NCBI GenBank assembly: GCA_003833135.1
Contig: QZLH01000176.1
Location: forward strand, 62,437 to 94,179
Direction: 5' to 3'
DNA length: 31,743 nucleotides
Origin: Oehlia diaphana
Lineage: Eukaryota > Glomeromycota > Glomeromycetes > Glomerales > Glomeraceae
In this document: piece after piece, positions 11,653 to 23,308 of the stretch
Layout of the letters: every line of letters starts with the position of its first letter
How positions within the stretch are numbered: the first letter of the stretch is position 1
The notes under the pieces: model-generated
What the model saw: the letters and a program-made list of their open reading frames with translations, nothing else
Told to the model about the DNA's origin: nothing
Database searches by the model: none
Translations under genes and position numbers: made by a program

Positions 11653-13950
11653 TTTATAAACAACAAAACAAACAAACAACAAAATAAAAAATTTTTTTTT
11701 TGCAAAAATGAGTAACGTAAGTTAACCATGTGGTCACACGAATTGCTTTAAATGAATATGATCTGCATTTTATTGTAAATTTCCCTTTAGAAATATGTAA
11801 ATCACATGATTAACTTTCGATTGTATTTCTATATACTGTAGGTCGTAAATTATGTCGCTATAATAGTTCAGAAAAAAAAAAAAAAAAAAACACTTGGCTA
11901 ATGATCGTTAATCAGAAACTTAGTTGCGATAAATAAAGAGAAAATGAGTTTAAATTATCCAATCCGAATAAATGAGATAAAACCATGGAATTTCTCTGGA
12001 TTTGTCCGGAAAGTCAGCTACGTACATAAAGAGTGAGTAAACAAATGTTTGCAAAAAAATCCACTTTCTTGGATTGTTTTTTTATAATATATGATCATTA
12101 CTTTCAAGGTACTTTTAAAAATTTAAATACGCTATTATTTTGTTAATTTAACGATATTTATTGTGGTTTTCTTTGAGTGAAGTCAATCATTGATCGGAAA
12201 TTCAGGTTAAAAAGTTGTTCGTTATTAAAAATATTTAAAGTTTAATTACAAAGAAATTAAAAAATTTTAAAATTCATTCAAAAATTTTACTTTTGAATAT
12301 TTTGCTATTCCTTATTATATAATGAAATATCCGTTCATCTTGGATCACGCTATGATTATTTTTAAATAATGTGAAATTATTTCCAAGTTTATATTAAGAT
12401 TAAATTTTTTTCATGCAAATTTCAGTATTCTATTCTTGAAAGGTCGTGGTGAATATTGTTTTGTTTTTTGTAAGGTAAAAGATGATTCATCTTTGCACGT
12501 AAAATACACTAACAAGTAAAATCATATAAGAAATAAAATATTTATTATTATTAACCGTAAGGTCATAACATTATTTACTATATAATTTGAACTAGAATAA
12601 ATGAAAGTATTATGCAAATCGGGGTTAAAAGCAAATTATGGTACTATACCGTATATTACTGTGCATAATATAATTAATATATATAACGTATGTTATACAA
12701 TAATATTCTTATAACTCTACTCAAATAAAAATTTTGTGTCACTTATATAATTAAAAAGTTTTTTCTAAACTTTTAAATTTACAAGAATTTGCTATATAAA
12801 AATTGGCAAAAAATTATGCATTATCTTAAAGCGTGTGCAAAGCAGGGATTAACTTCAGGTGTGGCTTAAAAAAAAATGAAAATTTTTTATCAATAAAATA
12901 AATCTTATATAATGACTCCCCTGAAGCAGAAGGCAAGCTACAGATGTGGCCTAAACAAAAAGAAGTTTATGACTTTTTTAATAACCTCAAATAAAAATAA
13001 ATTGTTTTTTAATAAATTTATTCTATATATGGAATGTTTACGACCAGTCTATTATTATTTTCCCTCATGTACCAGCCAGACTATTATTAAGTAGGTAATT
13101 ATCTCTAATTAGTTCAATCAGCAGAAAGAGGACCCCACTTACTTCTAATAAAGCTCCTCATAAAATTTCAAATTTACTAGCAATTTTACCAACCCTTTCT
13201 GTCTCATAATTTTACCTTATACATAGTGTGACCTTTTAAAATTATATTGAATTTTACCTTAAATTTTTAAAGACCTAAATTTTCTTTAAAAAATATATAA
13301 TTATTAAATAAAGTATTAAATTCTTATTAATATAAAATTTTATTAATTAATTAAAATATTTTTAAAAAATTTTCTATGCTAAAATGAAGTAAAATTAGTT
13401 AAAAATAATACCGAAAAATTACAAAATTTTTAAAAAAATTTATGGACTTGTAATTTTCTCCTCTCTTACCCACCACCACCCTTTTCTTCTAAGGTTCTTT
13501 ATGTAGATTTTTGTCTGTTACGCTATCACGTCTAAAATAATTTTATTTTGTTATCTAAATCTTTTTATAATTTCGTTACACCATCACGTCTAAATTATTA
13601 CGTGTTATTTATTACAATTAAGGGGTAAATTTTCATGTTATATTTATTTATAAGATTAAAATCTAATTAATCAATTTTACCTTATTATATACCAAAGCCT
13701 ATACAAATTATTAGTTAATTTTATAATATATTTTTTTAAAAAGAAAAATTTTTAACATTGATATTCAATGCTCTTTATTGAAGTAAATAGTATATTTTCA
13801 CTATGTAATAATATCAAAAATATAAGTAAAATATATAATTTTTTCATTCCATATAATAATGTATTTTTTGGTTTAAATAATAAATCCTTTTGTTATTTTG
13901 CAATCCTTGAAATTTAACACACAGCATTAACAAATTTCATTCCCAATATA
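11653..13950. other. Intergenic region with low-complexity DNA
   Basis: No gene was recognised. It holds a poly-A tract (about 11872-11890), very A+T-rich sequence (13250-13440), a C-rich pyrimidine patch near 13456-13490 and the direct repeat listed separately. The ORF 12912-13094 (+) lacks any recognisable domain. Confidence 0.5.
13517..13595. repeat. Short direct repeat, 58-nt spacing
   Basis: GTTACGCTATCACGTCTAAA (13517) recurs as GTTACACCATCACGTCTAAA (13575) with two mismatches. The copies are too few to call a satellite; it may be part of an older dispersed repeat. Confidence 0.5.
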
Positions 13951-15075
13951 TCAATTACTTACATCCCATAGCTGTATTGTATCTTTTTTATGCGGATATT
14001 TAATCAAGATCTGCTGTTTTGCTTTTTCCAAGCATTTTTTTGAATCAAAATACAAATACACTTTATTACCTATTTTATCCCGATTCCACCATCCAAATAA
14101 CTCTGACATAAAATGTAATTCCATTATATTTTTATCATTAAATTTTTCAGGTGTATCACTGTAATCTATTTCAAGGATAAACTTATTACGAGGATGATAG
14201 TCTCCTTCAGTACATGCATATGTAAAATATCTATATTGACTACCCAAATAGTTATAAAAATATCTTGATTTTTCATTAGCTGTTAAGTCATCACGATAGT
14301 CACCTAAAAAAATAAGATTTCATATTTAGAAAGCTCATATTATTTCCAAACACTTTCAAATGCAAATAATTTATTACTTTTTATCCAGAACCAAGTCTCT
14401 ACTTTCCACCCTCGCTTAATAGCTTCCTTTGCTAAAGGATTGTAACTATCATCACTTGAAATAATAATCATTGTACCAGGATCCTTTTCCTGTATGGTAT
14501 TCATTCCAGCAATTGTTAAAGTTGAATTTATGAAAGTTATGCTACCTTTTTTCTCTTTATTTATTGCATGAAATGTCACTTTATAACCTAAACTTTGAAC
14601 ATAATTCCATAGTGAATCTATTTTAGGTGGTTGAATGCCAACTATTGTTGGATTGTTGCTCATTTCTCGTCCACGTAATACTCTTGAAAGAAGACGGCCA
14701 TAATCAATTTTGAGTTCATCAAGATATACAGATCTTCTTCTTCGATCATATGCACTTGCATGCACAATACGTCCTACAGTATATTGTCCCTCATAAAGAA
14801 TAGTCGAATTATCAATGAAAACAGATACAAGTTTTGTAAATGGTCTTGCAGTGCCTGTAAGCATTTATGTAATAATAAATGTGAATAGCTGTATAGGTCG
14901 CAATAAATCAAGAATATTATATTTTCATACCTGGAAGATTACCCTTAGGAGCAATTTTATAGGAAAGAGAAGTACTTGAAATGTTGTTAGAAAAAGAAGT
15001 ACTTGAAACATTATTAGAATGGGAAGCTCCTGAAACCTTGTTAGAATGAGAAGTGCTTGAAATCTTGTTAGACAT
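13951..15075 (-). CDS. NYN-domain (PIN-like nuclease fold) protein
   Basis: Three exons: 15075-14931, 14854-14378 and 14303-13951, with introns of 76 and 74 nt, giving 324 residues in one continuous frame. After a Ser/Asn-rich repeat N-terminus (2-37) comes an NYN domain (about 57-205): SVFIDNSTI (D63), KIDYGRLL, LWNYVQSLGYKV, a SSDDSYNPL block (181-189) and RGWKVETWFW. NYN proteins are PIN-like, metal-dependent RNA nucleases. Here the usual VDxxLxxD motif reads INSTLTIA and the second Asp of the SGDGD motif is Ser, so catalysis may be lost. The C-terminal 116 residues, with two aromatic patches (YRYFTYAC, LFGWWNRD), match nothing I recognise. Uncertain points: the exon 2 donor could instead be the GTGTTT at about 14355; and a perfect GTAAGT over the last codons could start a 57-nt intron leading to a different short tail. 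Confidence 0.8.
14965..15072 (-). repeat. Four-copy 27-nt coding tandem repeat
   Basis: Codons 2-37 of the NYN gene are four 9-residue units: SNKISSTSH, SNKVSGASH, SNNVSSTSF, SNNISSTSL. A partial fifth (SYKIAPK) follows. The pattern S-N-(K/N)-(I/V)-S-x-x-S-x is kept while codons vary, giving a disordered, Ser-rich N-terminus that could be phosphorylated. Confidence 0.9.
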
Positions 15076-15180
15076 GATTTAAAGATATGATTGTATAGTT
15101 ATATAGTAGTTAAAAAAAGGGAACAAGTTCAAAAAAAAGAATAATTTTGTAAATATTTTGTAAAATAAATGAAAAAGAGT

Positions 15181-15192
15181 TATATATATATA
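15181..15192 (-). promoter_or_regulatory. Putative TATA element of the NYN gene
   Basis: A 12-bp TATATATATATA run lies about 106 nt upstream of the ATG at 15075. It is the only TATA-like run close to this gene; weak evidence on its own. Confidence 0.3.
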
Positions 15193-15758
15193 AAAAAATT
15201 TGATATGTTGTACTGATAGATTTTTATGTATTTTGTATTCATTGACGACCAACTTATAGGTTATTAGTCAAAATGATTCAATAATCATTATTTGTCATCA
15301 AGCGAACATTACAGAAGAGACATCCATTTCTGTTTTTATAAGTTAGATTAAATTTGGCTAAAACTTCATTCGTGCCAGTTTCAATTTTACTTTTTTTTTA
15401 ATAGTAATTTATTGATAATATTTCTCATCATCAGTAATGATTGACATGATATATTTAATTGATTTGTTTTATTAAGCCACTTTCAACCAATAAGAATTCG
15501 GTTTCAAATGATTAACTGGTTTCAGTTTCATATATTAAATTATGTCGGGCGCCAACATCTAATCAAACATGTTTTTATATAAGAATAGGATGAATTTTTT
15601 AATATTGTACTTTTTTTATTAACAAGTTTTTTATTACTTTGTAACAACATATTTTTTATTACTAACATATTTTTATTATTTTATAAAATAACATTTTTTA
15701 TTGTACAATGACTATAAAGATTGGTTAATTGCTTATTTTTTTATAATATGTGGCATAG

Positions 15759-15899
15759 ATGACTCCTTATCGGATTTATTGTGTGAAAATACCAATTGGA
15801 TGTCAAATTCCTTTACCAAATTTTGATAATCATAAATTGAGAAAATGTCCAAATTGTAATGAAAATATCCATAATACATACAGTGTTATATATTTTTGA
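15759..15899 (+). CDS. Small ORF with a CxxC motif, unknown
   Basis: 46-codon ORF beginning MTPYRIYCVK. It has C8 and C15 and then CPNC (30-33) near the C-terminus, which could form part of a small zinc-binding fold. Codon use looks more gene-like than its surroundings, but no family is recognised and it may be a fragment. It lies between the divergent NYN promoter and the end of the transposase remnant. Confidence 0.2.
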   Translation: MTPYRIYCVKIPIGCQIPLPNFDNHKLRKCPNCNENIHNTYSVIYF

Positions 15900-16134
15900 C
15901 TATTAATGAAGCAATCATCACTATATTTTAAAAAGTTCAACATTGCATCCTAAAGTACAAATATTCCAATATTGGCCAAATTATTATATAAAATTCGTAT
16001 TATTTAAATTTTGTGCAAAATTGTAAGCTTTCTTTTACAAGTTCATATGTAAATTGTACACGCTATTTTTGATTTAAACTAATATAAAAAATGTGCAATT
16101 TGTACAAATCTATCACAATAAATTTTAAAATAAT

Positions 16135-19100
16135 TCATTCAAATAAGTGATAATTTACAAAGTAAGCATTTTCTTTACAGTAGCGTTTAACAATATGAAC
16201 AATACCATCAATTGCTTCTATTGGAATTAATGCAAAATCATCAGTTCTTTTTAAATATGGATAGTTAAATTTGTATTTTAAATTTTGTTGATTATATTTG
16301 AAATCATACCAATTTACAAATGCTAGGTTATATACATTTGATTCTTTTATTACTATTTGTAATAAAAGTGATATCTATAATGAATGAAAGTATTATTTAA
16401 TTGGTTATAAAATTTAAAATTAAGACTTCTATAGTTACCTTTCCATAACATTTTTCATTATCAGTTTCATAATCTGATGCTTCTTCATCTGACATCTGTA
16501 TACGTATATCACTGTAAAATGGTGCATTATAAAAAGAATCACTTGCTCGTACTATATTTCCATTTGGTAATTTTAAGCTTTCAAAAAGAATTATATTTAT
16601 ATTTTCCTTTTCAAATTCAGTAATGCTTATATTTTCAAATATTTCAAAGTAACTATTTATTCCTTGTGGTAATCTTCCTAGTCCAAGTATTCTTTCAGAG
16701 TTACAGTTTAATTCTTTAGCTTCTTGTAATAATATACTATGATCAACCAAATAAAATGTCTTAAAAGCATTTTGAAATGATGCACTATATATCATATTTC
16801 TTTCCTTCATTGTATGTAAAATGCTACCTTAAATGCATTGTATTAAGCTTCTTCGTTTTACCTATAAAGTAAAAAACATTTAGTTTTTTTATCATAATAA
16901 AATATTAATCCATTAAACTATATACAATATATACAATACATACTGATTTTATTAACTGTTCTGTTACATTGCGTTTATTACTTAAACGATATGGCTGTTT
17001 GACATAATATTTATGGAGAGCTTCATATGTTTCAGTGCACATTCATTTAATGCACCAAATTTTCGTATTGCATCAGTAGTATGATAATACCATGAGTGTA
17101 ATTTTACAAATCCAAGGTTTGATCAGAAAGTGTCTTAAATAATGAAATGAATTCTTTTGCCCATTCTCTTTTAACATCCTATTATATAAAAATAAAATAA
17201 TTGAAATTAGTTGTAAATACTGATATAATAATTATATACAAATTTAATATAATACTGTAATTTACATCAAATTTTTCAAGTACTATTTCTGTGAAATAAT
17301 TAAGATGACTGATTTTATACATTTCATTCCATTTCAAATATCAATTTACTAGTTTTTGGTTTACTGATTCATTCTCTAAAAGAGCATCAATAGCAAAAAT
17401 AGTAATCTGCATAAGTTGTCGATAATCAGCTGCAGTAAATTTTGCTATAGTTCCAATTCCCTTTTTCCAAAGCTTTAAGCCCGGAAATCGAGCAATAATT
17501 TTATATCGATTATCCATTTCATCTACCAAATGTTGATCCCATAAAGTTTTAAAAGTGCACGTGTAAATTTTAATTGATATTGAAAGAGGCCAAGATTACA
17601 ATGATGCATGCGATCTGGCATAACTGCGGCATATATATCAATAAAACTATTTAATGGTAAATGCATAGTATTAGAAATAAATTTAAAAATATAATTTATA
17701 TAATAAATAAGTACTAACTATTACCTGTGACTCCAAAAAATATTTGGTAATTTAACTAAAGAATAATCTTGACATTGATCATTTAATAATGCTTTCTCCA
17801 TATTTTTATGTGTTCTCGATTGCATTTCTTTCTTATTTAAAAATATGCTTGATAAATTATGGTTGTTGACAAGGCATTTAGGACATGGGTGCTTACTTTT
17901 AGGTGATTTTGATGTTAAACAATAACTTGCTATTTCAGGTAAATCACCAATAATATTAGCAATTACCATATAACACCATTCAAATTTGTCCATTAATATA
18001 TATAGTATGGACTCCACTTTTATATTGAAAAATTAATGGTTCAAATAATGCATTTAAGCAATTTTGAAATGTTTGTTGTTTAAGTAACCGAAATTTATCA
18101 GATTTCTTTTGGCTTTCAGAATTTGCTTGAATAATGGGTAAATAGCCAATAAATGCCTTTGATTCATATTTTGTCCTTCTTTGCATAGGAATATTAGCTA
18201 AAGAGAGATATATGGGATGGCTACTGGAATGTCCATAAGTATCAAGATCTGAGTAAATTATAAGACCTAATAGTTTAGCAGTGCAGGAATTTTTGATTCT
18301 GCATAATGTCACCATTCACCCATATAGTATTCAGAATAGACCCGATGTTCTATACCATCCTATTTTTTTAAAGTCAATAAATGAAGTATTAATATTTATA
18401 TTAACAATGATAATTTAAATATAAATTTAGTTGAATTTATTCTCATACTAACTTCATCTGTAATGAATTCAGGATTAAACTTAAATACACAACTTGTTGC
18501 ATTATCTGCATTTGACAATATTTCATTTACAGCACAAAATATCCCCGAAATTCAAAGTAATAATCAATATCACTATAATGACAAACCTTAATTCGTTTGT
18601 ATGAGGAATTAGGAATGTGCAAATTATCAATATATTTTCGAGCTTGGGATGCACTTTTTGGCAAAAGTGAATCACTTCTCAAAGAACGCTTATTAAATAG
18701 TTAAATTATAGCATCACCAAGTGAATTTGACACGTTATATCGAATTAATAAATCAACATATTCTGAATATACTTCATTTGGAAAAGTTGATTTCTTGGAA
18801 ATGTCAATTGGAGATTTGCAAAGTACATCATCAAATTCTTGAAATGATGATGATATAAATGTAGTTGTCAATGAATGTGATATTATTTGATCATTTCAGA
18901 AAGGTTCTTTATTTAAAATTGAAGATATTAACTTTAAAATAGAAGTGATAAGTGATAAAAAAAATCAACTCATTTATTAACTCTTCTTGAATAGAACTAT
19001 TATTATTATACTCTGTATCTATCAAATAAACCTCATCATCTTCTAATGAATTTAATATACCAAATTCATTCTTCTCCTCAGCATCTACTATTTCTTTGTT

Positions 19101-19270
19101 AAGTGCGATGAATTTCATTTTTCTATCATTTTTTTATTTGTGATACTCGTAACTTGATTTGATATATTTTTCTGGAGAATTTTAAGTGTATGTATATTAG
19201 AACGTTCATGACTTTTAAGAGCTTGAATAGTAGCAAATGATTTAAAACAAATATTACAATAGAAAGCCAT
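16135..19270 (-). mobile_element. Decayed Plavaka (KDZ-type) DNA transposon, transposase region
   Basis: Reading the minus strand from 19270, a C2H2-like finger (MAFYCNICFKSFATIQAL...H) comes first. Then follow FPNEVYSEYVDLL and LLPKSASQARKYIDNL, SDLDTYGHSSSHPIYLSLANIP, NIIGDLPEIASYC with CPKC, VMPDRMHH-NLGLFQYQ, FTAADYRQLMQ, KLHSWYYHTTDAIRKFGA, and a C-terminal region (IVRASDSFYNAPFYSDI, LAFVNWYDFKY) ending at the stop 16135-16137. This order is that of fungal Plavaka transposases. It is broken by stops at 18701-18703 and 18309-18311 and by frameshifts near 18005, 17555, 17115 and 17040, so no active enzyme is expected. One intron (17724-17647, 78 nt) still joins PNIFWSH to SFIDIYAA in frame. 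Terminal repeats and target-site duplication could not be found, so the true element is longer than this call. Confidence 0.85.
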
Positions 19271-19888
19271 TTTGTATATAAAATATTTAATTGTATTATT
19301 GCTATCATAAATCAAAAAAAAAATCACAAATTATAAAAATGTCTATATATAAATAAACAAATCACTTGACATTTACCATAAAATTTTGTATTACACTGAT
19401 TCACTACTTACAAATCAATACTTTACTCCCATAATAATTTACTTAAAATTAAAAAAATGACTCATTGCAAAATATGATATTTTTCATTTTATAATCTCCA
19501 TCATAATGAAAAGTTCCTACTTTAACATGAAGCTCATTAGAAACTTTTTTATATAAGATGTACGGTTTCTTAGAAATATTAATGATCAATCGAATGTTGA
19601 TCATTACTTGATTTATGTAGCATCAGGTGATTTAAACTTTCGTAAGCTTAAGGGTAGAGGGATCGACATGGCTGATCATATGGCTAAAAAAAAAAAAAAA
19701 TCATTTTTTTTTTACTTCGCTATAAAGAAAACTCCCTCAATATTCTATGTAAAACTGTTTAAAATTACTCTTTAGAAAGCTAGAGTTTCTGTCTTTCAAA
19801 TAAACTTTAGCAAAGTATAGTACAAATAAGGTTTATGACAAAATATTACACTATGAAGTTGTCATTAAGTTGCGAATCTCCTATGGTA
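19271..19888. other. A+T-rich flank of the transposon, no gene
   Basis: This probably includes the 5' end of the Plavaka element, but no terminal repeat was found. A run of A followed by a run of T at 19685-19710 is low complexity. Confidence 0.4.
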
Positions 19889-20563
19889 NNNNNNNNNNNN
19901 NNNNNNNNNNNNNNNNNNNNNNNNNNNNNNNNNNNNNNNNNNNNNNNNNNNNNNNNNNNNNNNNNNNNNNNNNNNNNNNNNNNNNNNNNNNNNNNNNNNN
20001 NNNNNNNNNNNNNNNNNNNNNNNNNNNNNNNNNNNNNNNNNNNNNNNNNNNNNNNNNNNNNNNNNNNNNNNNNNNNNNNNNNNNNNNNNNNNNNNNNNNN
20101 NNNNNNNNNNNNNNNNNNNNNNNNNNNNNNNNNNNNNNNNNNNNNNNNNNNNNNNNNNNNNNNNNNNNNNNNNNNNNNNNNNNNNNNNNNNNNNNNNNNN
20201 NNNNNNNNNNNNNNNNNNNNNNNNNNNNNNNNNNNNNNNNNNNNNNNNNNNNNNNNNNNNNNNNNNNNNNNNNNNNNNNNNNNNNNNNNNNNNNNNNNNN
20301 NNNNNNNNNNNNNNNNNNNNNNNNNNNNNNNNNNNNNNNNNNNNNNNNNNNNNNNNNNNNNNNNNNNNNNNNNNNNNNNNNNNNNNNNNNNNNNNNNNNN
20401 NNNNNNNNNNNNNNNNNNNNNNNNNNNNNNNNNNNNNNNNNNNNNNNNNNNNNNNNNNNNNNNNNNNNNNNNNNNNNNNNNNNNNNNNNNNNNNNNNNNN
20501 NNNNNNNNNNNNNNNNNNNNNNNNNNNNNNNNNNNNNNNNNNNNNNNNNNNNNNNNNNNNNNN
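19889..20563. other. Assembly gap (675 N)
   Basis: All bases are N. Any feature spanning this stretch is unknown, and the N length may be only an estimate. Confidence 1.
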
Positions 20564-20773
20564 TTTATTAGTAGTCATATTTGCTTTTAAAAGTCCAAAT
20601 ACACTCAAAAAGACTAATAGCAAGTGATTAAATATTTTAATAAATAAAATGAAGTGCATGTGTATACTCTTTTTAAATGTGTATTAAACAAAATTCATAT
20701 GGTAGTTTGTGAGAAATCATAAATTTTTCGTCTGCTTTTGCTCGTTTCGTGGTCACGTGATGATCTACATTTT

Positions 20774-20986
20774 CAGAAAATTTTTCACCCCCACGTGACC
20801 CTAGATAATTTGTCACCAGTGTCACATCCCTCCACTTTCTCATTTTTTATAAGTATTCTGGGGACAGATTTTTTTCGGTGTCTAAAATACTATTTGTCAC
20901 TCGTTATTCGTCACATGGTTAATTTCTTAATTCCAGCCAAATCTCATAATGCCGGCCTAAGTCACGTGGGGTGAAAAAATTTTCTG
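20774..20986. mobile_element. MITE with about 26-bp CACGTG-containing inverted ends
   Basis: The left end (20774-20799, CAGAAAATTTTTCACCCCCA then CGTGAC) pairs with the right end (20961-20986, GTCACGTGGGGTGAAAAAAT then TTTCTG), differing by an indel in the T run and one in the C run. The 213-bp unit has no transposase capacity. Inside are GCCGGCCTAA near the right end and a further CACGTG just outside the left end (20753-20758). No clear target-site duplication is visible, so the superfamily is not assigned. The ORF 20738-20974 (+) runs through this element and is not a gene. Confidence 0.75.
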
Positions 20987-21682
20987 GCGATACTGGTTTT
21001 TTTAGTCTACTATTGTATATATGTTGTGGCGTAAATACACTCTACCCTTAAAGTTGTACATGACAAAATTATTTTTATCAATTATTTAGAAATACTTAGC
21101 AGCACTGGTATATTTAATAGATTTACAAGCTAAAACATATAAATAAAGGAAAAATAAAAAAAGAAATAAAGGTTTTAAAATTCGTTTAAAAAGTGAAAAA
21201 ATAACTTGAAAAACTTTGTAATCACTTTTAAATAATAATCGTGTTATTATAATGCCCTTTACTAGGATCCCATATAGTACCATTTGTGTAAGATGACCTG
21301 AATTTTACTATGTTCCCTACTATGCTCTCTACACGATTTTCAGTAATTATGAGAGTTTAATTTTTTTTTAATTATAATCATTTTAAGATGATGCGCACTA
21401 GAAAGAGATGATAATGATGAGTTAGAGGCGAATATTGAAGAAAATGATATTGAAAATATGATAAATGTTACTAGTAGCAAGAAAATGATTATAAACATTT
21501 TATTAAGTTCTACATTAATTTATTGTTTCCAAGTTTACAAGTATTAGACAAAATTAATTAATAAAATCAAAGCACCTAGAACAAAACTAAAATTTATAAA
21601 TTATAAATAAATTTTATTAAAATCAAGAATCTAATTTAATCAAACAAGATAAAGCTTTGAATTCACATTGAAATATTCTAAC
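20987..21682. other. Intergenic region, no supported gene
   Basis: Positions 21400-21540 (+) contain an open acidic stretch (DDNDELEANIEENDIE) without an in-frame Met; it could be the end of an old gene or transposon but cannot be identified. Otherwise A+T-rich. Confidence 0.4.
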
Positions 21683-23308
21683 TTATTTTGTTTTTTTAAA
21701 TAAAGATATAATAGAAGATTTCTTTTCTTCTCTTTCTCTATCTTCTTCACTTATTTTATCCGCTTTAAAATTTCCTTCATCATTTAAATCTTGAGCATTT
21801 TTTTGAATTTCAGTCTTCTTTTTTAAAGCATTTTTTGTTACTTTTTTCTTTACAATTTGAAAAACTTCACAATCATCCGTTTTTAAATTTCCTGTTGGAA
21901 TTCCATCAATATTGGTATATGCATCCGAATTATTAATCGTCCATGTGTTATGATCAATACAATAAAAAAATCCACCAAATACTGGTCCATAATCTGGATA
22001 AAAACCTATTGATTTTGTACCATTACTATAGCCTAATTTTCCAGTTTTTATATTCATTCTATCTGTAAATAAGAATATAAAACTATCAGTTGTTGATTTA
22101 TAACTATTACTTGAATCCCAATCAAATGGATTATATCCTCCAATAATTTTTTCTGAATCCTTAATTTTAATTATAATTATAGTAGCACCTTTATTATCAC
22201 ATTTTTTATGAAATGCTTCAGGAGTACCACCATCTCTACTAGCCCTATATAAAAGGTTGAGTTCATAAGGAATAGTTTTACTAGTATATTTCGTAATTTT
22301 TCCTTTTTTATCAATCCAATTTGAAAAAACTACAATATGATTTTGATTAATTAAAGAATATTTTGGACATCTTTGTGAAGATTTATCAAGAGTTGGTTTA
22401 TATTCAGTAACCATATGAAATTTTAAAATATCATCCCTTAATTCTTTAGGTAAAATTTCTTCATAAGATTTAACCTTATTAAAATAATCATCAGAAGATA
22501 TTTCGTAAAATCTAATTAAAGGTATAAATTTGTAAAGAATTCTTTGAAAATGATTAAAATACTCCTTGGACCATTTAGAAACATGTTGATTAGGTGTTTG
22601 TCCTTGTGCTAATCCCATTTAATTAAATTTTCCCAAACTTCAATTTCAGGTAAATTTAAATCATCACGTTTTAGAATTATCTCTAATAAAGGAGCAGGTA
22701 AATTAATAATTTTATCAGAATTAAATAAAATTTTAGGTTCGAAACAAATTGTTTCCAAATAAAATTCTTGTAAATTAACAAGTGATTTATTATAATAAAC
22801 GATTTGAAGAGTTCCGACCGGGTCACTTCGCAAGAATTGATGATGATTTTCAAGAATAAAATCTTCGGTTAGTTTAGTTAATTGTTCCAATTTTAATTCG
22901 TCAGAGGCTATCATAATATCCAAAAGCTCAGTTCCAGTTTTATCATCAACATTAATATGACCAGTATAAAGATATCTAAAAAATTATGAATAAGTTAAAT
23001 AAGTAATTTATAAGAAACAAAAAATTTGTATAAAAATAATTTTAATATAGTTACTTAATAATAACTGTAAAAGCTTTAGGTGAAATATTTGGGTATTTTA
23101 TTACATATTTTTCATCTTTTTTTTCGATATTTTTTACGGAAAGTATTTTATTAAAATGTTGGGATCTACAACGTAAAATATTAGAATGCGCATGAAATTC
23201 CCTAAAATTTGGTTTTTCCCCAATATTAATAATAACACTATAATCTATTTCTGTTAAAAGTAGTTGCTCAAATGCTTTTATAGCATCAGATTCAAATTTA
23301 TATGACAT
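21683..23308 (-). pseudogene. BTB-BACK-TLDc gene B, single-base frameshift
   Basis: Exon 1 is 23308-23055 (254 nt) and exon 2 is 22975-21683, with a 79-nt GT-AG intron. The BTB part shows YSVIINIGEKP and HSNILRCRSQHF. The BACK part has LLEIILKRDDL. The TLDc part has LLYRASRDGG, CDNKGATIIIIK, IIGGYNPFDWD and CEVFQIV. After the conserved KW of the BACK domain the frame changes at 22614-22616: GGG stands where paralogue C has GGGG in the same codons, so residues up to KWD lie in one frame and GLAQGQ onward in another. Everything else is intact, so this is either a recent inactivation or a homopolymer base-call error. It has a unique C-terminal tail of about 55 residues rich in Lys and Glu (EEDREREEKK). 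It may be a functional adaptor like A and C if the lost base is an error. Confidence 0.88.

Noticed and set aside
12912..13094. 60-codon ORF with basic N-terminus
   Set aside because: No homology recognised, and surrounding DNA shows loose repeats of the same words, so it is likely non-coding.
19648..19700. Short reading DMADHMAKKK, resembling an RNase H end
   Set aside because: Too short, ends in a poly-A run, and no other reverse-transcriptase or RNase H motif is nearby.
19835..20659. Three ORFs of 233-264 codons on both strands
   Set aside because: They consist almost entirely of the N gap at 19889-20563; they are artefacts.
20738..20974. Plus-strand ORF of 78 codons
   Set aside because: It runs through the CACGTG-ended MITE, including its terminal repeats; no recognisable protein family.
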